DNA of 34,342 nt from Leuconostoc fallax KCTC 3537 (lineage in GTDB: Bacteria; Bacillota; Bacilli; Lactobacillales; Lactobacillaceae). A model generated the notes under the pieces. It made no database searches. It was not told where the DNA came from and saw only the letters and a program-made list of their open reading frames with translations. A program made the translations under genes and the position numbers. Of the stretch, positions 1 to 9,120 are shown piece after piece. Location: contig NZ_AEIZ01000012.1 of the NCBI RefSeq assembly GCF_000165675.1, positions 1-34,342 of the forward strand, read 5' to 3'. The stretch's first letter is position 1, and each line of letters starts with the position of its first letter.

Positions 1-9
1 TAAAGTAAA

Positions 10-39
10 AGAGAGATTCTAATCGGAATTTCTCTTTTT
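10..39 (+). terminator. Rho-independent terminator of the gene left of the window
   Basis: A 10-bp stem (10-19 with 26-35, one G-T pair) and a six-base loop are followed by a run of T to position 39. It probably ends a gene lying outside the window, so spx starts its own transcript. Confidence 0.75.
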
Positions 40-75
40 GTATACCCTTCCATATACTTTGTTATGATAGTTTAG

Positions 76-104
76 TATAATAGATATATGGATTTAAGGA
101 GGGC
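76..104 (+). promoter_or_regulatory. Candidate spx promoter -10 and ribosome binding site
   Basis: A perfect TATAAT lies at 76-81 and a strong AAGGAGGG ribosome binding site at about 97-104, just before the ATG at 113. I see no good -35 at the usual distance, so the promoter may be weak or need an activator. Confidence 0.5.
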
Positions 105-112
105 AACAATCA

Positions 113-547
113 ATGATTACTTTATATTTTTCTCCTAGTTGCACCTCATGTCGTAAGGCTAGACAATGGCTAGAGAGTCATAATATGGCATATATTGGTC
201 GTAATGTGGGAAAAGAACCACTGAAGGCGAGCGATATTAGAGCTATGTTACGTCTTACTGAAGATGGAACAGATGAAATTCTATCACGGCGTTCAAAGGT
301 GTTCTCAAAATTAAATATTGACTTGGATAGTATTTCTACTAATTCACTTATAGAATTAATTGTTAAAAATCCTTCACTGTTAAAGCGTCCTGTTATTATG
401 GACGATCGTCGTATACAAGTTGGCTATAATGAAGATGAAATTCGTCGTTTTTTGCCAAGAGAAGTTAGACAAAGAGAATTACTGAGAGCAACAGTAAAAG
501 CTGATTTCAAGGATATAGGAAAAGCACTGATAGTGGAGGAAAGCTGA
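113..547 (+). CDS. spx: Spx, redox-sensing RNA polymerase-binding regulator
   Basis: Spx-family transcription factor of 144 aa, slightly longer than the usual 131-137. The family has an ArsC-like fold, binds the alpha C-terminal domain of RNA polymerase and redirects transcription during thiol or oxidative stress. The redox switch CxxC is visible as C10-T-S-C13. R92, in the motif KRPVI, matches a conserved arginine of the family, and the GYNEDEIRRFLP block is intact. The start is fixed by the AAGGAGG site. The neighbour mecA encodes a Clp adaptor; MecA and Spx are functionally tied to competence control in other Firmicutes. The gene has its own terminator, so it is probably monocistronic. Recognition of the family is secure; the regulon is not visible here. 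Confidence 0.95.
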   Translation: MITLYFSPSCTSCRKARQWLESHNMAYIGRNVGKEPLKASDIRAMLRLTEDGTDEILSRRSKVFSKLNIDLDSISTNSLIELIVKNPSLLKRPVIMDDRRIQVGYNEDEIRRFLPREVRQRELLRATVKADFKDIGKALIVEES

Positions 548-563
548 CATATCAGCTTTTTTA
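541..563 (+). terminator. Terminator overlapping the end of spx
   Basis: A perfect 7-bp stem (541-547 with 552-558), loop CATA, is followed by a T run. The first arm contains the last codons and stop of spx. Confidence 0.8.
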
Positions 564-605
564 TTTATACAGTTTAAAATAATATTATGAAAGGTGGTGT
601 TGATA

Positions 606-1295
606 ATGGAAATGGAACGTATCAATGAAAACACAATTCGAGTAATGATAGAAAACGATGACTTAAAAGAACGTGGGATGACAGTAATGGACCTTTTAGG
701 TAACCATGAAAATATCGAAAAATTCTTTTACAGTATTTTAGATGAAGTTGATACTAACCATGATTTTGAAGACGAACAGCAAGTCACTTTTCAAATATTA
801 CCCAACAAGAATGGCCTAGAATTGTTTATTTCTAAAGTTGATGAAGATACTGACGTTGAAGAATTATTTGGTAAAGTTATTGAAAATCATTCTAAATCTA
901 CAGAAGATACAGTGGATGAGGTGCCAGATAAGATTAAAGATGCATTAATTGGGAAAGACGCTGGTCATACAGAAAATGCACAGCAGGAACAAGCTAAGAG
1001 TGATATTGCGATTAAAGATGTCACTTTAGTTTTGAATAACTTTGAATCTGCAATTAGTCTTGCACATGAATATCAATTAGAAAATACAATATCGAGCTTA
1101 GTTTCATATAATCATAAATATTATTTAAACTTGGCATTTCCATCAGTAGAAATGAGCTTAGAGAAAAAGAGAGATATCATTTCAATGGCATTGGAGTTCG
1201 GGCGAGTCAGTCCAATTAGCTTTGATGTTTTACGTGAACACGGTAAAATAATTTTTGAGCGTACAGCTATTCAAAGATTAAATGAAATATTTTAA
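606..1295 (+). CDS. mecA: MecA, adaptor protein for ClpC-dependent proteolysis
   Basis: MecA-family adaptor of 229 aa. The family delivers substrates such as competence regulators to the ClpCP protease. An N-terminal domain begins MEMERINENTIRVMI. An acidic, low-complexity linker rich in E, D, K and Q runs from about residue 90 to 140, and a C-terminal domain of about 85 residues follows; that is the usual two-domain layout (218 aa in Bacillus). The ATG at 606 sits behind the AAGGTGG site at 591-597; an upstream in-frame GTG would overlap that site. The downstream neighbour coiA is also a competence gene, as in many Firmicutes. A strong terminator follows, so mecA and coiA may be separate units. 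Confidence 0.93.
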   Translation: MEMERINENTIRVMIENDDLKERGMTVMDLLGNHENIEKFFYSILDEVDTNHDFEDEQQVTFQILPNKNGLELFISKVDEDTDVEELFGKVIENHSKSTEDTVDEVPDKIKDALIGKDAGHTENAQQEQAKSDIAIKDVTLVLNNFESAISLAHEYQLENTISSLVSYNHKYYLNLAFPSVEMSLEKKRDIISMALEFGRVSPISFDVLREHGKIIFERTAIQRLNEIF

Positions 1296-1324
1296 AAGCA
1301 GCCAAAATTAATTGGCTGCTTTTT
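1296..1324 (+). terminator. Terminator after mecA
   Basis: A perfect 10-bp stem (1296-1305 with 1312-1321), six-base loop and T run directly follow the mecA stop codon. Confidence 0.85.
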
Positions 1325-1354
1325 CGTATGATACGTTAGAGGGACATACGAAAA

Positions 1355-2395
1355 ATGTTTATTGCGATTGATGCCCATCATCATTATATACGAGCAGACC
1401 AAGCTAATAAAAAGGCACACTATTATTGCCCAGGTTGTCGAGAAAAGGTTGTTTTAAAAAATGGTGATGTTAAAAGAAATCATTTTGCTCATTTGATAGA
1501 TACGCAATGTCATTCATTTACTGAAAATGAAAGCTTTGAACACTTAGTAGGTAAACTGGCCATTGCAGCATCACTAAAAAGTATGGCGAGGTTTTATTAG
1601 AGAGTGTTATCCCAAATATTACGCAACGTCCTGATATTCTATTAAAAACCGTGAATAAGACTTATGCGTTTGAATATCAATGCAGTCCAATATCATGGCA
1701 AAGATACATGGAACGTAACGAAGGGTATATTTCTGAACATATTGAATACTATTGGATTTTAGGTGAAAAATACTTTTCGACTAAAACGGGACAACGAACG
1801 ATGATGAAGTTTTTGAATCATAAAAAATTTTATTCTATATACCAAAAATTCAAAAGTTTGTTCAATTTGAAAATTTTAGAAAATATGATTTTTCATCTAT
1901 GCAGTACGATCAAATATTTCGAAATGAAATATTTGGACAAATAGTGGACAAAAAATTTAAGCAACAAAAATTACCTAGTTTGGGTAAACAGCTTATGAAG
2001 TTACAGTCATTAATTTTTGGGAAAAGAATTGATGTGAAATTAATAGCTTCGTTATATGAGCAACAATATCAGCTTATTCAGGCGCCGTGGTGGATACATC
2101 AAGGTGCGTTATTTGGATTACGTATTTCTAATTGGCAATGGCGTATATCCATCATTCTTTTACTGGCAAAGATTGGCGTACATAATTTTATTCAGCGTCG
2201 TCAATTCAATCAAAAATTAAAAAATATTTTTACGACACACTTGATGATACTTACATCGATTATTGTATAAATCAGACATTGTATGAATTAGAAATAATAA
2301 ATATAATTAATATTACAGAAAAGTATATTATCATTTTACATTTGCCTAAGTGGTATGATTCCTTAGAGGAAAAATTAGCGGAAACGCCGAAATAA
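1355..2395 (+). CDS. coiA: CoiA-like competence protein, reading frame broken three times
   Basis: CoiA is a competence-induced nuclease-like protein needed for transformation in streptococci and bacilli. The N-terminus has the zinc-finger-like pair CPGC (about residues 25-28) and the HFAH motif. The middle has QRPDI and FEYQCS, matching the PD-(D/E)XK-like core of the family. As read, the frame breaks at about 1576-1580 (A5), within 1822-1845, and at 2219-2231 (an A6/T5 stretch). Restoring one base at each gives a continuous protein of about 347 aa that ends at 2395, close to family size. The start is supported by GAGGG at 1339-1343. Given the same lesion in essential genes of this window, sequence error is likelier than decay, but coiA is dispensable, so real loss cannot be excluded. 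Confidence 0.82.
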
Positions 2396-2435
2396 TGATA
2401 AAATGATGAATAATTATCATAAAGAGGTAGCAGGC

Positions 2436-4229
2436 ATGGTTGAAGAAATACCAACAAGAAAAGAAGTACCTGAAGCGTTAACATGGGACTTACAGAAGAT
2501 TTTTTATTCAGATGAAGAATGGGAAATTGAACTTAAACATATTAAAGAAGCAAGCCAAAATTTAACACAATTTGTCGGACATGTTGGAGAAAGTAGTCGA
2601 ACATTACAAACGACATATGAGGCTATTTTAGCGGTTAATCGTAGTCTGGAAAAAGTATATGTCTATGCACATCAAAAATTTGATCAAGACACAAGTAACC
2701 AAAAGTATGCTGCTTATAATGATAGAGTGCAATCACTCTGGGCTGAAGTAAGCGCAGCAGAGGCATTTTTTGAACCTGAAGTATTGGCGTTACCTCAATC
2801 AACACTGCAAGAATATATGGATTCTAAATCATTAGCGCAATATCAGCATTATTTTGATACGCTTTTGAAACAAAAACCACATATACTATCGGCAGATCAA
2901 GAAGCTTTGTTAGCTGGGGCTAGCGATATATTTGGTGCTTCAGAACAAACATTCAGTGTTTTTGATAATGCAGATTTGACTTTTGGCCTTGTTCATGATG
3001 ATAAGGGGCGTGAAATTCAGTTAACCAATGGTCTATATAGTCGATTATTAGAATCAAAGGATAGAGACGTGCGCCGTGAAGCGTTTGAAACACTGTATGA
3101 TAGCTATATACGTTTCCAAAATACATTAGCTTCGACATTATCATCACATATTAAAGGGCACAATTATTTGGCCAAGGTACGTCAATATGATAATGCGCGC
3201 CAAGCGGCTGTATCAAGGAATCATATACCGGAATCAGTATTTACGACGTTAATCGACAGTGTCCATGATCACTTACCATTGTTGCATCGTTTCGTTACCT
3301 TGCGTAAGAAAGTGCTACAAGTTGAAGATGTACATTCTTATGATTTATACACACCTTTAGTTAAATCAGTTGATTTTGATGTGAATTTTGAAGAAGCAAA
3401 GGCAATTGTCTTAAGGGCCCTAGCACCATTGGGTGAAGACTATATTAAGGTTGTTAAGCAGGCCTTTGATGAGCGCTGGATAGATGTTGTGGAAAACAAG
3501 GGAAAGCGCTCTGGGGCTTATTCTGGGGGCGCTTATGATACTGTGCCATACATCCTACTTAATTGGCAAAATAATTTGAATAATGTATACACCTTAGCTC
3601 ACGAAATGGGGCACAGTGTGCATTCGTATTTTACAAGAACAAATCAAGGTTACCACTATGGTGATTATCCAATATTTTTAGCAGAGATTGCATCGACAAC
3701 CAACGAATCATTGCTGACAGACTATCTACTATCTACTAATGATGATCCTAATTTTAGAGCTTATGTACTCAATCAATACTTAGACGGATTCAAGGGAACA
3801 GTATTTAGACAAACACAATTTGCTGAATTTGAAGATTGGTTGCATCAAACTGCTGCGGCAGGTCAAGCATTGACAGCCGAAACACTTAGCGACTTTTATA
3901 TGGCGCTGAACCAAAAATATTATGGTGCAGATTTATTTCCAGATGAAGAAATTGCCTATGAGTGGTCAAGAATACCGCATTTTTATTATGATTATTATGT
4001 TTATCAATATGCTACTGGAGAAGCAGCAGCTACAACATTAGCTGAGGGTATTTTGGAAAGTGATCAAGCTGAAGCGTATAAACAATTCTTAAAATCAGGA
4101 AGTTCGAAGTATCCTTTAGACGTTATGAAAGTCGCCGGTGTAGATATGAGTCAGAAAGATTATCTCAATCAAGCGTTTAATATTTTTGAACAAAGATTAA
4201 ATGAATTAGAGCGATTATTGCTACAATAA
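2436..4229 (+). CDS. pepF: Oligoendopeptidase F (M3 zinc metallopeptidase)
   Basis: Cytoplasmic M3B metallopeptidase of 597 aa that cleaves oligopeptides of roughly 7-17 residues, part of peptide utilisation in lactic acid bacteria. The zinc site H389-E-M-G-H393 is present, with a plausible third ligand E417 (in LAEIAST) 24 residues downstream. The ATG at 2436 is chosen because AAAGAGGT lies 7 bases upstream; an in-frame ATG at 2403 has no such site. The position right after coiA is conserved in many Firmicutes. A 36-bp gap to the next gene, with no terminator, suggests read-through into the cytidine deaminase. Intact as read. Confidence 0.95.
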   Translation: MVEEIPTRKEVPEALTWDLQKIFYSDEEWEIELKHIKEASQNLTQFVGHVGESSRTLQTTYEAILAVNRSLEKVYVYAHQKFDQDTSNQKYAAYNDRVQSLWAEVSAAEAFFEPEVLALPQSTLQEYMDSKSLAQYQHYFDTLLKQKPHILSADQEALLAGASDIFGASEQTFSVFDNADLTFGLVHDDKGREIQLTNGLYSRLLESKDRDVRREAFETLYDSYIRFQNTLASTLSSHIKGHNYLAKVRQYDNARQAAVSRNHIPESVFTTLIDSVHDHLPLLHRFVTLRKKVLQVEDVHSYDLYTPLVKSVDFDVNFEEAKAIVLRALAPLGEDYIKVVKQAFDERWIDVVENKGKRSGAYSGGAYDTVPYILLNWQNNLNNVYTLAHEMGHSVHSYFTRTNQGYHYGDYPIFLAEIASTTNESLLTDYLLSTNDDPNFRAYVLNQYLDGFKGTVFRQTQFAEFEDWLHQTAAAGQALTAETLSDFYMALNQKYYGADLFPDEEIAYEWSRIPHFYYDYYVYQYATGEAAATTLAEGILESDQAEAYKQFLKSGSSKYPLDVMKVAGVDMSQKDYLNQAFNIFEQRLNELERLLLQ

Positions 4230-4265
4230 TGACAGGATGATTTAGAAGCCTGAGGAGGATTTTTT

Positions 4266-4661
4266 ATGTTGGAACCACCACACGATTTATTGGAAAAAGC
4301 TAGGCAAACATTAAAGCATGCATATGTTCCTTATTCACATTTTCCAGTGGGAGCAGCGCTAAAATCTTCAAGTGGCACAATCTATACAGGTGTAAATATT
4401 GAAAATATATCTTTTGGTTTAACCAATTGTGCAGAACGTACAGCAATTTTTACAGCAATAGCTTCAGGGGAACGGGAGTTTGATGCATTGGTCATCATTG
4501 GTGAAACGAACGAACCCATCGCTCCTTGTGGTGCTTGTCGTCAAGTTATGGTGGAATTTTTTAAGCCTGATATGCCAATCTGGTTAACTAATACGGCAGG
4601 CAAAACTGTTCAAACAGATATTTCTCAATTGATGCCTGGTGCTTTTGATAGTCTGACATAA
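4266..4661 (+). CDS. cdd: Cytidine deaminase
   Basis: Homotetrameric-type cytidine deaminase, 131 aa, converting cytidine and deoxycytidine to uridine and deoxyuridine in pyrimidine salvage. The zinc and catalytic residues are all visible: C55-A-E57 in NCAERTA and C88-G-A-C91 in PCGACRQ. The substrate-binding FPVGAA (26-31) and the NIEN motif (44-47) are present. A strong GAGGAGGA site lies just before the ATG. It follows pepF closely and precedes a second nucleoside-salvage enzyme, which suggests a small salvage cluster. A weak hairpin separates the two. Confidence 0.95.
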   Translation: MLEPPHDLLEKARQTLKHAYVPYSHFPVGAALKSSSGTIYTGVNIENISFGLTNCAERTAIFTAIASGEREFDALVIIGETNEPIAPCGACRQVMVEFFKPDMPIWLTNTAGKTVQTDISQLMPGAFDSLT

Positions 4662-4683
4662 TACTAAAATTGTTTGATAGTCA

Positions 4684-4703
4684 TGTTAGGCTTAACATTT
4701 TTT
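4684..4703 (+). terminator. Possible weak terminator between cdd and the transferase gene
   Basis: A 6-bp AT-rich stem with loop GGCT is followed by a T run ending at 4703. The stem is weak and may only attenuate. Confidence 0.5.
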
Positions 4704-4726
4704 AATAGATATTAGGGGTAGAAAGT

Positions 4727-5167
4727 ATGGCACAAATTTATTTAGCGGCACCTTTCTTTAGTGATGAGCAAATTGATCGCGTTAAACGTGTGGAAGCAGC
4801 CTTGGATGCTAATCCTACAGTGACAGATTATTACTCACCACGACTTCATCAAGAAACAGAACATGAGCAGTTCACATCAAAGTGGGCAGCCGAAGTCTTT
4901 AAGCGAGATACACAAAATGTGACGAATGCAGATATACTACTATCTATCATTGATTATCGTGATAACGATGCAGACTCCGGTACTGCATTTGAACAGGGGA
5001 TGGCCTGGGTACAACAAAAGCCGATTATTGTATTGAACGAGTTACAATTCCCAGTTAATCTCATGCTTTCAGAATCGCTCACAGCATATTTTACTGATGC
5101 TAAGCATCTTGTGACTTATGATTTTCATACAACACCTACTCATGCATTTACAGGAGAATTATTCTAA
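4727..5167 (+). CDS. Nucleoside 2-deoxyribosyltransferase
   Basis: Nucleoside 2-deoxyribosyltransferase family, 146 aa (characterised Lactobacillus enzymes are about 157). The family swaps the base on 2'-deoxynucleosides through a covalent deoxyribosyl-enzyme intermediate, a salvage route typical of lactic acid bacteria. The N-terminal IYLAAPFF matches the substrate-binding loop. The segment DADSGTAFEQGMAW holds the catalytic glutamate, E89. NLML (111-114) matches the C-terminal region that completes the active site of a neighbouring subunit. The start follows AGGGG at 4713-4717. The stop codon TAA shares its last A with the ATG of the next gene, so the two are translationally coupled. Confidence 0.88.
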   Translation: MAQIYLAAPFFSDEQIDRVKRVEAALDANPTVTDYYSPRLHQETEHEQFTSKWAAEVFKRDTQNVTNADILLSIIDYRDNDADSGTAFEQGMAWVQQKPIIVLNELQFPVNLMLSESLTAYFTDAKHLVTYDFHTTPTHAFTGELF

Positions 5168-6098
5168 TGAAAAAATTCTAGTATTTAATGGTATTTCTCA
5201 AAAAGTAATTGATTATCTTGAAGGCGCTCATTTTGAAGTTGTTATCAATAGTCAAGACACTGATGAAGACTTTACACAATATGGTAAAGATCTTTATGGC
5301 ATTATTGTGATGATGCACAAAATAGATGAAAAAATCATTCAAAAATTACCTAATTTAAAAATTATTGCGCGTTTTGGTGTTGGCTATGACAATGTTAATT
5401 TGGATGATGCAACAAAATATGGTGTGACGGTAACTAATGCACCGGGCGCTAATGCTGTGTCAGTAGCTGAAACGGCAGTAATGCATATGCTAATGGCAGG
5501 TAGATTATTCTATCAATATCATCAAAAGATGATCGGACAAGCAGATAATGATTTTCTAGCACAATATCGTGGACAAGAAATTACAAGTAAAACTGTTGGC
5601 ATTATTGGCTTTGGAAATATTGGGCAAACAATTGCCCAATTGTTGTCAGGATTTAATGTGAATATTTTAGCGTATGCTAGACGTGATCGTGATGTGCCTA
5701 ATGGGCGTATGGCATCATTAGATGAAATTTATCAACAGGCTGATTTTATTGTGTTGGCATTGCCAGCAACTGCTAATACTGTTGGTATGGTTAATCAAGA
5801 TGCTTTTGATCAAATGAAATCAAACACTGTGTTAGTTAATATTGCCCGTGGATCTGTTATTGATGAACCTGCATTAATTGAGGCGCTAAAGGCTCATAAA
5901 ATAGCCGGTGCGGGTCTAGATGTTACGGTACAAGAACCATTACCAGCTGATAGCGAATTATTGCAATTGCCTAATGTTTTTGTCACACCACATATTGCAG
6001 CCAATTCAAAAGAAGCACATGAAAATGTTGGTCTTTACGCAGCTGAAGAAATTGTTCGTCTTTTAACTGGGAAAGAAGTCCGATCACAAGTAAACTAA
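5167..6098 (+). CDS. D-2-hydroxyacid dehydrogenase (PGDH/GyaR-like), one-base break at the start codon region
   Basis: NAD-dependent D-isomer-specific 2-hydroxyacid dehydrogenase of about 310 aa. The Rossmann motif GFGNIG is at about 148-153. The catalytic triad is R228 (in NIARGS), E257 (in QEPLP) and H276 (in PHIAAN). The substrate could be phosphoglycerate, glyoxylate/hydroxypyruvate or another 2-oxoacid; sequence alone does not decide. Start choice: the ATG at 5167 overlaps the previous stop (TAATG) and follows AGGAGA at 5151-5156, but the A6 run at 5170-5175 puts it out of frame. With A7 the protein begins MKKILVFNG, exactly the family's usual start. The open frame otherwise extends upstream through the transferase gene without a sensible start. 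Confidence 0.88.
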
Positions 6099-6131
6099 AA
6101 ACGTTTAAGTTAAACTTAAACGTTTTTATTT
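6098..6131. terminator. Bidirectional terminator between convergent units
   Basis: A perfect 12-bp stem (6098-6109 with 6115-6126), loop TTAAA, has T runs on both strands. It can end the dehydrogenase transcript on the plus strand and the ykoEDC transcript on the minus strand. Confidence 0.85.
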
Positions 6132-6181
6132 TGCATTGATGCATGTCATTCAATTTTTAGCATATATTAAATAGTGGCCGC

Positions 6182-6853
6182 TTACCAAGGCTTAATTATA
6201 AAAGCTACAATACCAAAAGTTAAAATACAAAGTATAGCGAGGCCCCATTGCCACTTAGGTAAATCATCATGATAGGTTGTCGAACGTGAAAATCCTTCAG
6301 AAAACCCATGAGAGGTCATTGCCTCTGCGAGATCACCTGACCATTGCAGTGCTGCTAATACGGATTTGAAATATAATTGTGGTTGCCAGAGATGATAAGT
6401 AACACCACGTAATTGGGCAGCATATCGGATTGTTTTGACTTGACGCCTGACGCGTGGTGATAGATTAAAAGCAGCCAGTAAGCCATAAGCAAATGTTGCT
6501 GATAGATGTAAATGTTGTGAAAGGCTTAATAATAGTTGTTTAACATTGACGGTTAAGGTAACAGCAGCTCCTAAACATAAATAAGCATATAGACGGGTAC
6601 TATATATCCAAGCATTGTGCCAAACATCAGCAACACCAAAGGCGACAAATGACCACCAAGTACCAAGTGATAGAGGGAAAGCTACTAACAACATGGTTGC
6701 TAACATTTTAAATGATACCCGACAGTAGATTAAATAACCTAGACCAATCCAAGTAATAATGATATTGAGAATAACACTTTTAGCAAATGTTAATTGGAGA
6801 CCAACACCAATCATGATAATAACTAGAATACTTGCATTAAGTTGTTTGGACAT
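6182..6853 (-). CDS. ykoC: YkoC-like transmembrane (T) component of a thiamine-precursor ECF transporter
   Basis: Energy-coupling-factor T component, 223 aa, with several hydrophobic segments in its first half and again at the C-terminus (about 203-221). It couples the ATPase to the substrate-binding protein in the membrane. The coupling helices carry the first family motif AAQLRGV. The second, usually A-R-G, reads TSHGF here, with H in place of R. The ATG at 6853 lies inside the end of ykoD (17-bp overlap), which means translational coupling. It is the third gene of ykoE-ykoD-ykoC, whose Bacillus relatives import the thiamine precursor hydroxymethylpyrimidine or thiamine. Intact as read. Confidence 0.85.
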   Translation of the reverse strand: MSKQLNASILVIIMIGVGLQLTFAKSVILNIIITWIGLGYLIYCRVSFKMLATMLLVAFPLSLGTWWSFVAFGVADVWHNAWIYSTRLYAYLCLGAAVTLTVNVKQLLLSLSQHLHLSATFAYGLLAAFNLSPRVRRQVKTIRYAAQLRGVTYHLWQPQLYFKSVLAALQWSGDLAEAMTSHGFSEGFSRSTTYHDDLPKWQWGLAILCILTFGIVAFIIKPW

Positions 6854-8256
6854 CTTGCTGTCCCCCTAATAATGTTAATTTCGTGTCACTCAAATGGATT
6901 TCATAGTCTATGAACGGTGTTACACCAAGCCGTTGATGTGAAATCATTAATACACTCAATTCTAAATCAGCCATGGTTTTTTGATGAGTTGTAATACAAC
7001 AGTTAAGGAAGTCATATCTAGGCCTGCCAAAGGTTCATCAAATAATAAAACAGGTTGCGCCATAATTAACATAACGAGAACCTGTAATTTCTTTTGTTGA
7101 CCACCAGACAGCTGATAACTTACTTGTTGCGTGACATGCGCTAAATTCAATGCCTCAATTGCAGTTTGAATACGTTCATCGTTCCAATAATGGGGTGCTA
7201 AACTGTGTCGCTGAGAGATTTTGATTTCATCAGATACAGTAAGGGCGACAAATTGATCGGTACTCTTTTGAAATACCAAGCCCAATTGCTTTGCCCATTT
7301 CTTAATTTTAATTTTTTAGTGGGTTGGTGGTCAAAATAAATGTGACCGTCATATTTTATTTGGTGTGCTAAAGCGTTAAATAAAGTTGATTTACCAACCC
7401 CATTATCGCCTGATAGTAAACCTAAACGGTTCAGTGGCAAAGCAAAATCATTTGCCTGCAACAATTGATGTTGACCGACAGATAGCGCTAATTGTTGCCA
7501 GCTCAAACGATAAGTATCGTTGAAATGATGATGAATTGATGATGCTGTCTCAACTTGCAGTAAATGATGTTTATCAATTTCAGCAATATTTTTGGTTGCA
7601 ATATCCAATTCAAACAAGTGATCGACAATGTCATGATAACCTGTCCAATCATGATCAGATATAAAAATTGTTTTACCCTCATTTTTTTGCAATTCATGCA
7701 GGTCTTTTAGGATGGCTAATCGAGATGTAGCATCAACGTTAGCAAAGGGCTCATCTAACAAAATAATGTCACTATCCAAAGCAAGAACAGTAGCTAATGC
7801 TACGCGTTGTTGTTCACCACCGGAAAGTGTGATTAAATCACGCTCGAGTAATGGCTCTAAGCGTAAAGTAGCAATGACTTGATTCACACGTGGTGTAATT
7901 TCATTTACTGGCATCTGGATATTTTCAAGAGCAAAAATTAACTGCTCCTTAACTGTACGCATCGCAAACTGACGGCTAGGGTTTTGGAAAAGTAATGCCA
8001 CACGTTTAGCGCGTTCAAAGGGTGCTAAGGTACTAATATCATGGTTATTTAATAATATTGTGCCGCCGGTAACATAGCCACCATATTTAGGATACAGACC
8101 AGCCATACTTTTTAGTAATGTTGATTTACCGCTACCAGAGGGACCAATGAGGAGATTGAAGGTACTGGGTTTTGGAGATAGCGTGATATCATTTAAAATA
8201 TTCGGTTGATTGGATTCATAAGCAAAGCTTAGATGATTAACAGCTAATGTTGTCAT
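6837..8256 (-). CDS. ykoD: YkoD-like dual ATPase of a thiamine-precursor ECF transporter, two one-base breaks
   Basis: Two ABC ATPase domains fused in one chain of about 473 aa, as in YkoD. Domain 1 has Walker A GPSGSGKST (38-46), signature LSGGEQ (144-149) and Walker B IILLDEP (164-170). Domain 2 has Walker A GDNGVGKST (283-291), signature LSGGQQKK and Walker B VLLFDEPLAGLD. As read, the frame breaks in domain 2 just before the Q-loop (GLVFQKS) at 7306-7317 (T4/T6 on the plus strand), and again at 6977-6982 (T6) before the H-loop stretch MISHQRL. Adding one base at each restores a single chain ending at 6837. It starts 6 bp after ykoE ends and overlaps ykoC. It hydrolyses ATP at the inner face of the membrane to drive uptake. 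Confidence 0.87.
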
Positions 8257-8262
8257 AATGAT

Positions 8263-8826
8263 TTAGTGCTTTAATAGATTCGTTTTGGCAACAAGCTGAC
8301 TGATCCAATACACAAGAATTCCAGCAAAGAAACCAATCGAAATGAAACGAATAATGAATAATGTCACAATCATGCCAAAATGATAAGCACTGTAACCACT
8401 TTGAAACCAATCCCAGCCAAATGTCACAATTGTTGCCATAATACTAGATAGCAGCAATCCAAGTTTTGACCAATTCTTATAACCAGTCATCGCAAATCCA
8501 AGTTCGTTACCAATACCTTGTACAAAACCAGCAATCAAATTAGCAGCACCCCAACTTGAAAATAGCATCATTTCAACAGCCGCAGCTAAAATTTCAGCAA
8601 TAACAGTGGCACCGATTCTTTTTAACAAGACACCAGCTAATGGACCGGCCATTAACCAAACACCAATAGTTAAATCATTAGCATATGGTTTTAATGGTGT
8701 TGCGGCTATTGCGTAGTAGGCAAAGCTCCAAAGTTGATAAATCACACCAAAGAATATTGCGATAATCGCTAGAAAAATAACGTCTCGTAAGCTCCAAGTG
8801 TGCTTACTTTCTGATACAGTTTGCAT
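8263..8826 (-). CDS. ykoE: YkoE-like substrate-binding (S) component of an ECF transporter for HMP/thiamine
   Basis: YkoE-family integral membrane protein, 187 aa, five to six hydrophobic helices. It should bind the vitamin precursor and pass it to the ykoC/ykoD module. The family match rests on SLRDVIFLAIIAIFFGVIY near the start and on the paired WGAANL and GIGNELGFA segments. The ATG at 8826 is chosen because GGAGG lies 9 bases upstream; an ATG at 8841 overlaps that site. A TPP riboswitch in the leader ties it to thiamine supply. Hydroxymethylpyrimidine is the inferred substrate from the YkoEDC family; thiamine itself is possible. Confidence 0.88.
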   Translation of the reverse strand: MQTVSESKHTWSLRDVIFLAIIAIFFGVIYQLWSFAYYAIAATPLKPYANDLTIGVWLMAGPLAGVLLKRIGATVIAEILAAAVEMMLFSSWGAANLIAGFVQGIGNELGFAMTGYKNWSKLGLLLSSIMATIVTFGWDWFQSGYSAYHFGMIVTLFIIRFISIGFFAGILVYWISQLVAKTNLLKH

Positions 8827-8883
8827 AAAACAAACCTCCATTTATAATATTGGAGAATCAAAGAGCCTTTGTCTCTTGATATA

Positions 8884-8920
8884 TAAAATACCCGACACAC
8901 ATGTTAGTGTACCGGGTATT
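8884..8920 (-). terminator. Riboswitch-controlled terminator before ykoE
   Basis: On the minus strand an 8-bp GC-containing stem (8913-8920 with 8887-8894), extended by an inner ACAC/GTGT pairing, is followed by T-rich sequence. It lies between the TPP aptamer and ykoE, where the attenuator of a TPP OFF-switch is expected. Confidence 0.8.
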
Positions 8921-8939
8921 GTCTACTTATCTTACGAGT

Positions 8940-9025
8940 AAACAAACTAAGCTTCCTACGCTAACATAAAATAGATCAGGTTCAATGGGTATTTTCTCAG
9001 CCATAACGGCACCCCAGCTTGTTTG
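8940..9025 (-). promoter_or_regulatory. TPP (THI-box) riboswitch
   Basis: On the minus strand the conserved THI-box blocks appear in order: GGGGTGCC (9015-9008), GGCTGAGA ending at 8995, ATACCC, then GAACCTGATCTA (8983-8972) and AGCGTAGGAAGC (8962-8951). Flanking AAACAAGCT and AGCTTAGTTTGTTT can form the closing helix P1. Bound thiamine pyrophosphate should favour the downstream terminator and switch off the transporter. Confidence 0.95.
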
Positions 9026-9038
9026 ATTCAACGATTTA

Positions 9039-9067
9039 AGTGTATCAAGCGCTGTTAAAATTTGCAA
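9039..9067 (-). promoter_or_regulatory. Promoter of the TPP riboswitch and ykoEDC
   Basis: On the minus strand, -35 TTGCAA (9067-9062), a 17-base spacer and -10 TACACT (9044-9039) place the transcript start near 9032, just before the aptamer. Confidence 0.65.
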
Positions 9068-9120
9068 TACTTAGCTATATTTTATATAATACAGAAATTT
9101 GTGCGAATGGAAACGTTTAC

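Noticed and set aside
1347-1354. TACGAAAA just before coiA, close to the ComX/cin-box TACGAATA
   Set aside because: It touches the coiA ATG, so a transcript started from it would lack the start codon; the similarity may be chance in AT-rich DNA.
1355-2395. Three separate small genes in place of coiA
   Set aside because: The three frames are consecutive parts of one CoiA protein; single-base repairs at AT runs join them.
5118-5166. Upstream extension of the dehydrogenase frame through the transferase gene
   Set aside because: The extension is an out-of-frame reading of the transferase gene. The TAATG junction with one A restored gives the normal MKKILVF start.
9039-9067. A cre-like site in the ykoEDC promoter (AACAGCGCTTGA on the minus strand)
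   Set aside because: Too many mismatches to the cre consensus outside the CG core.
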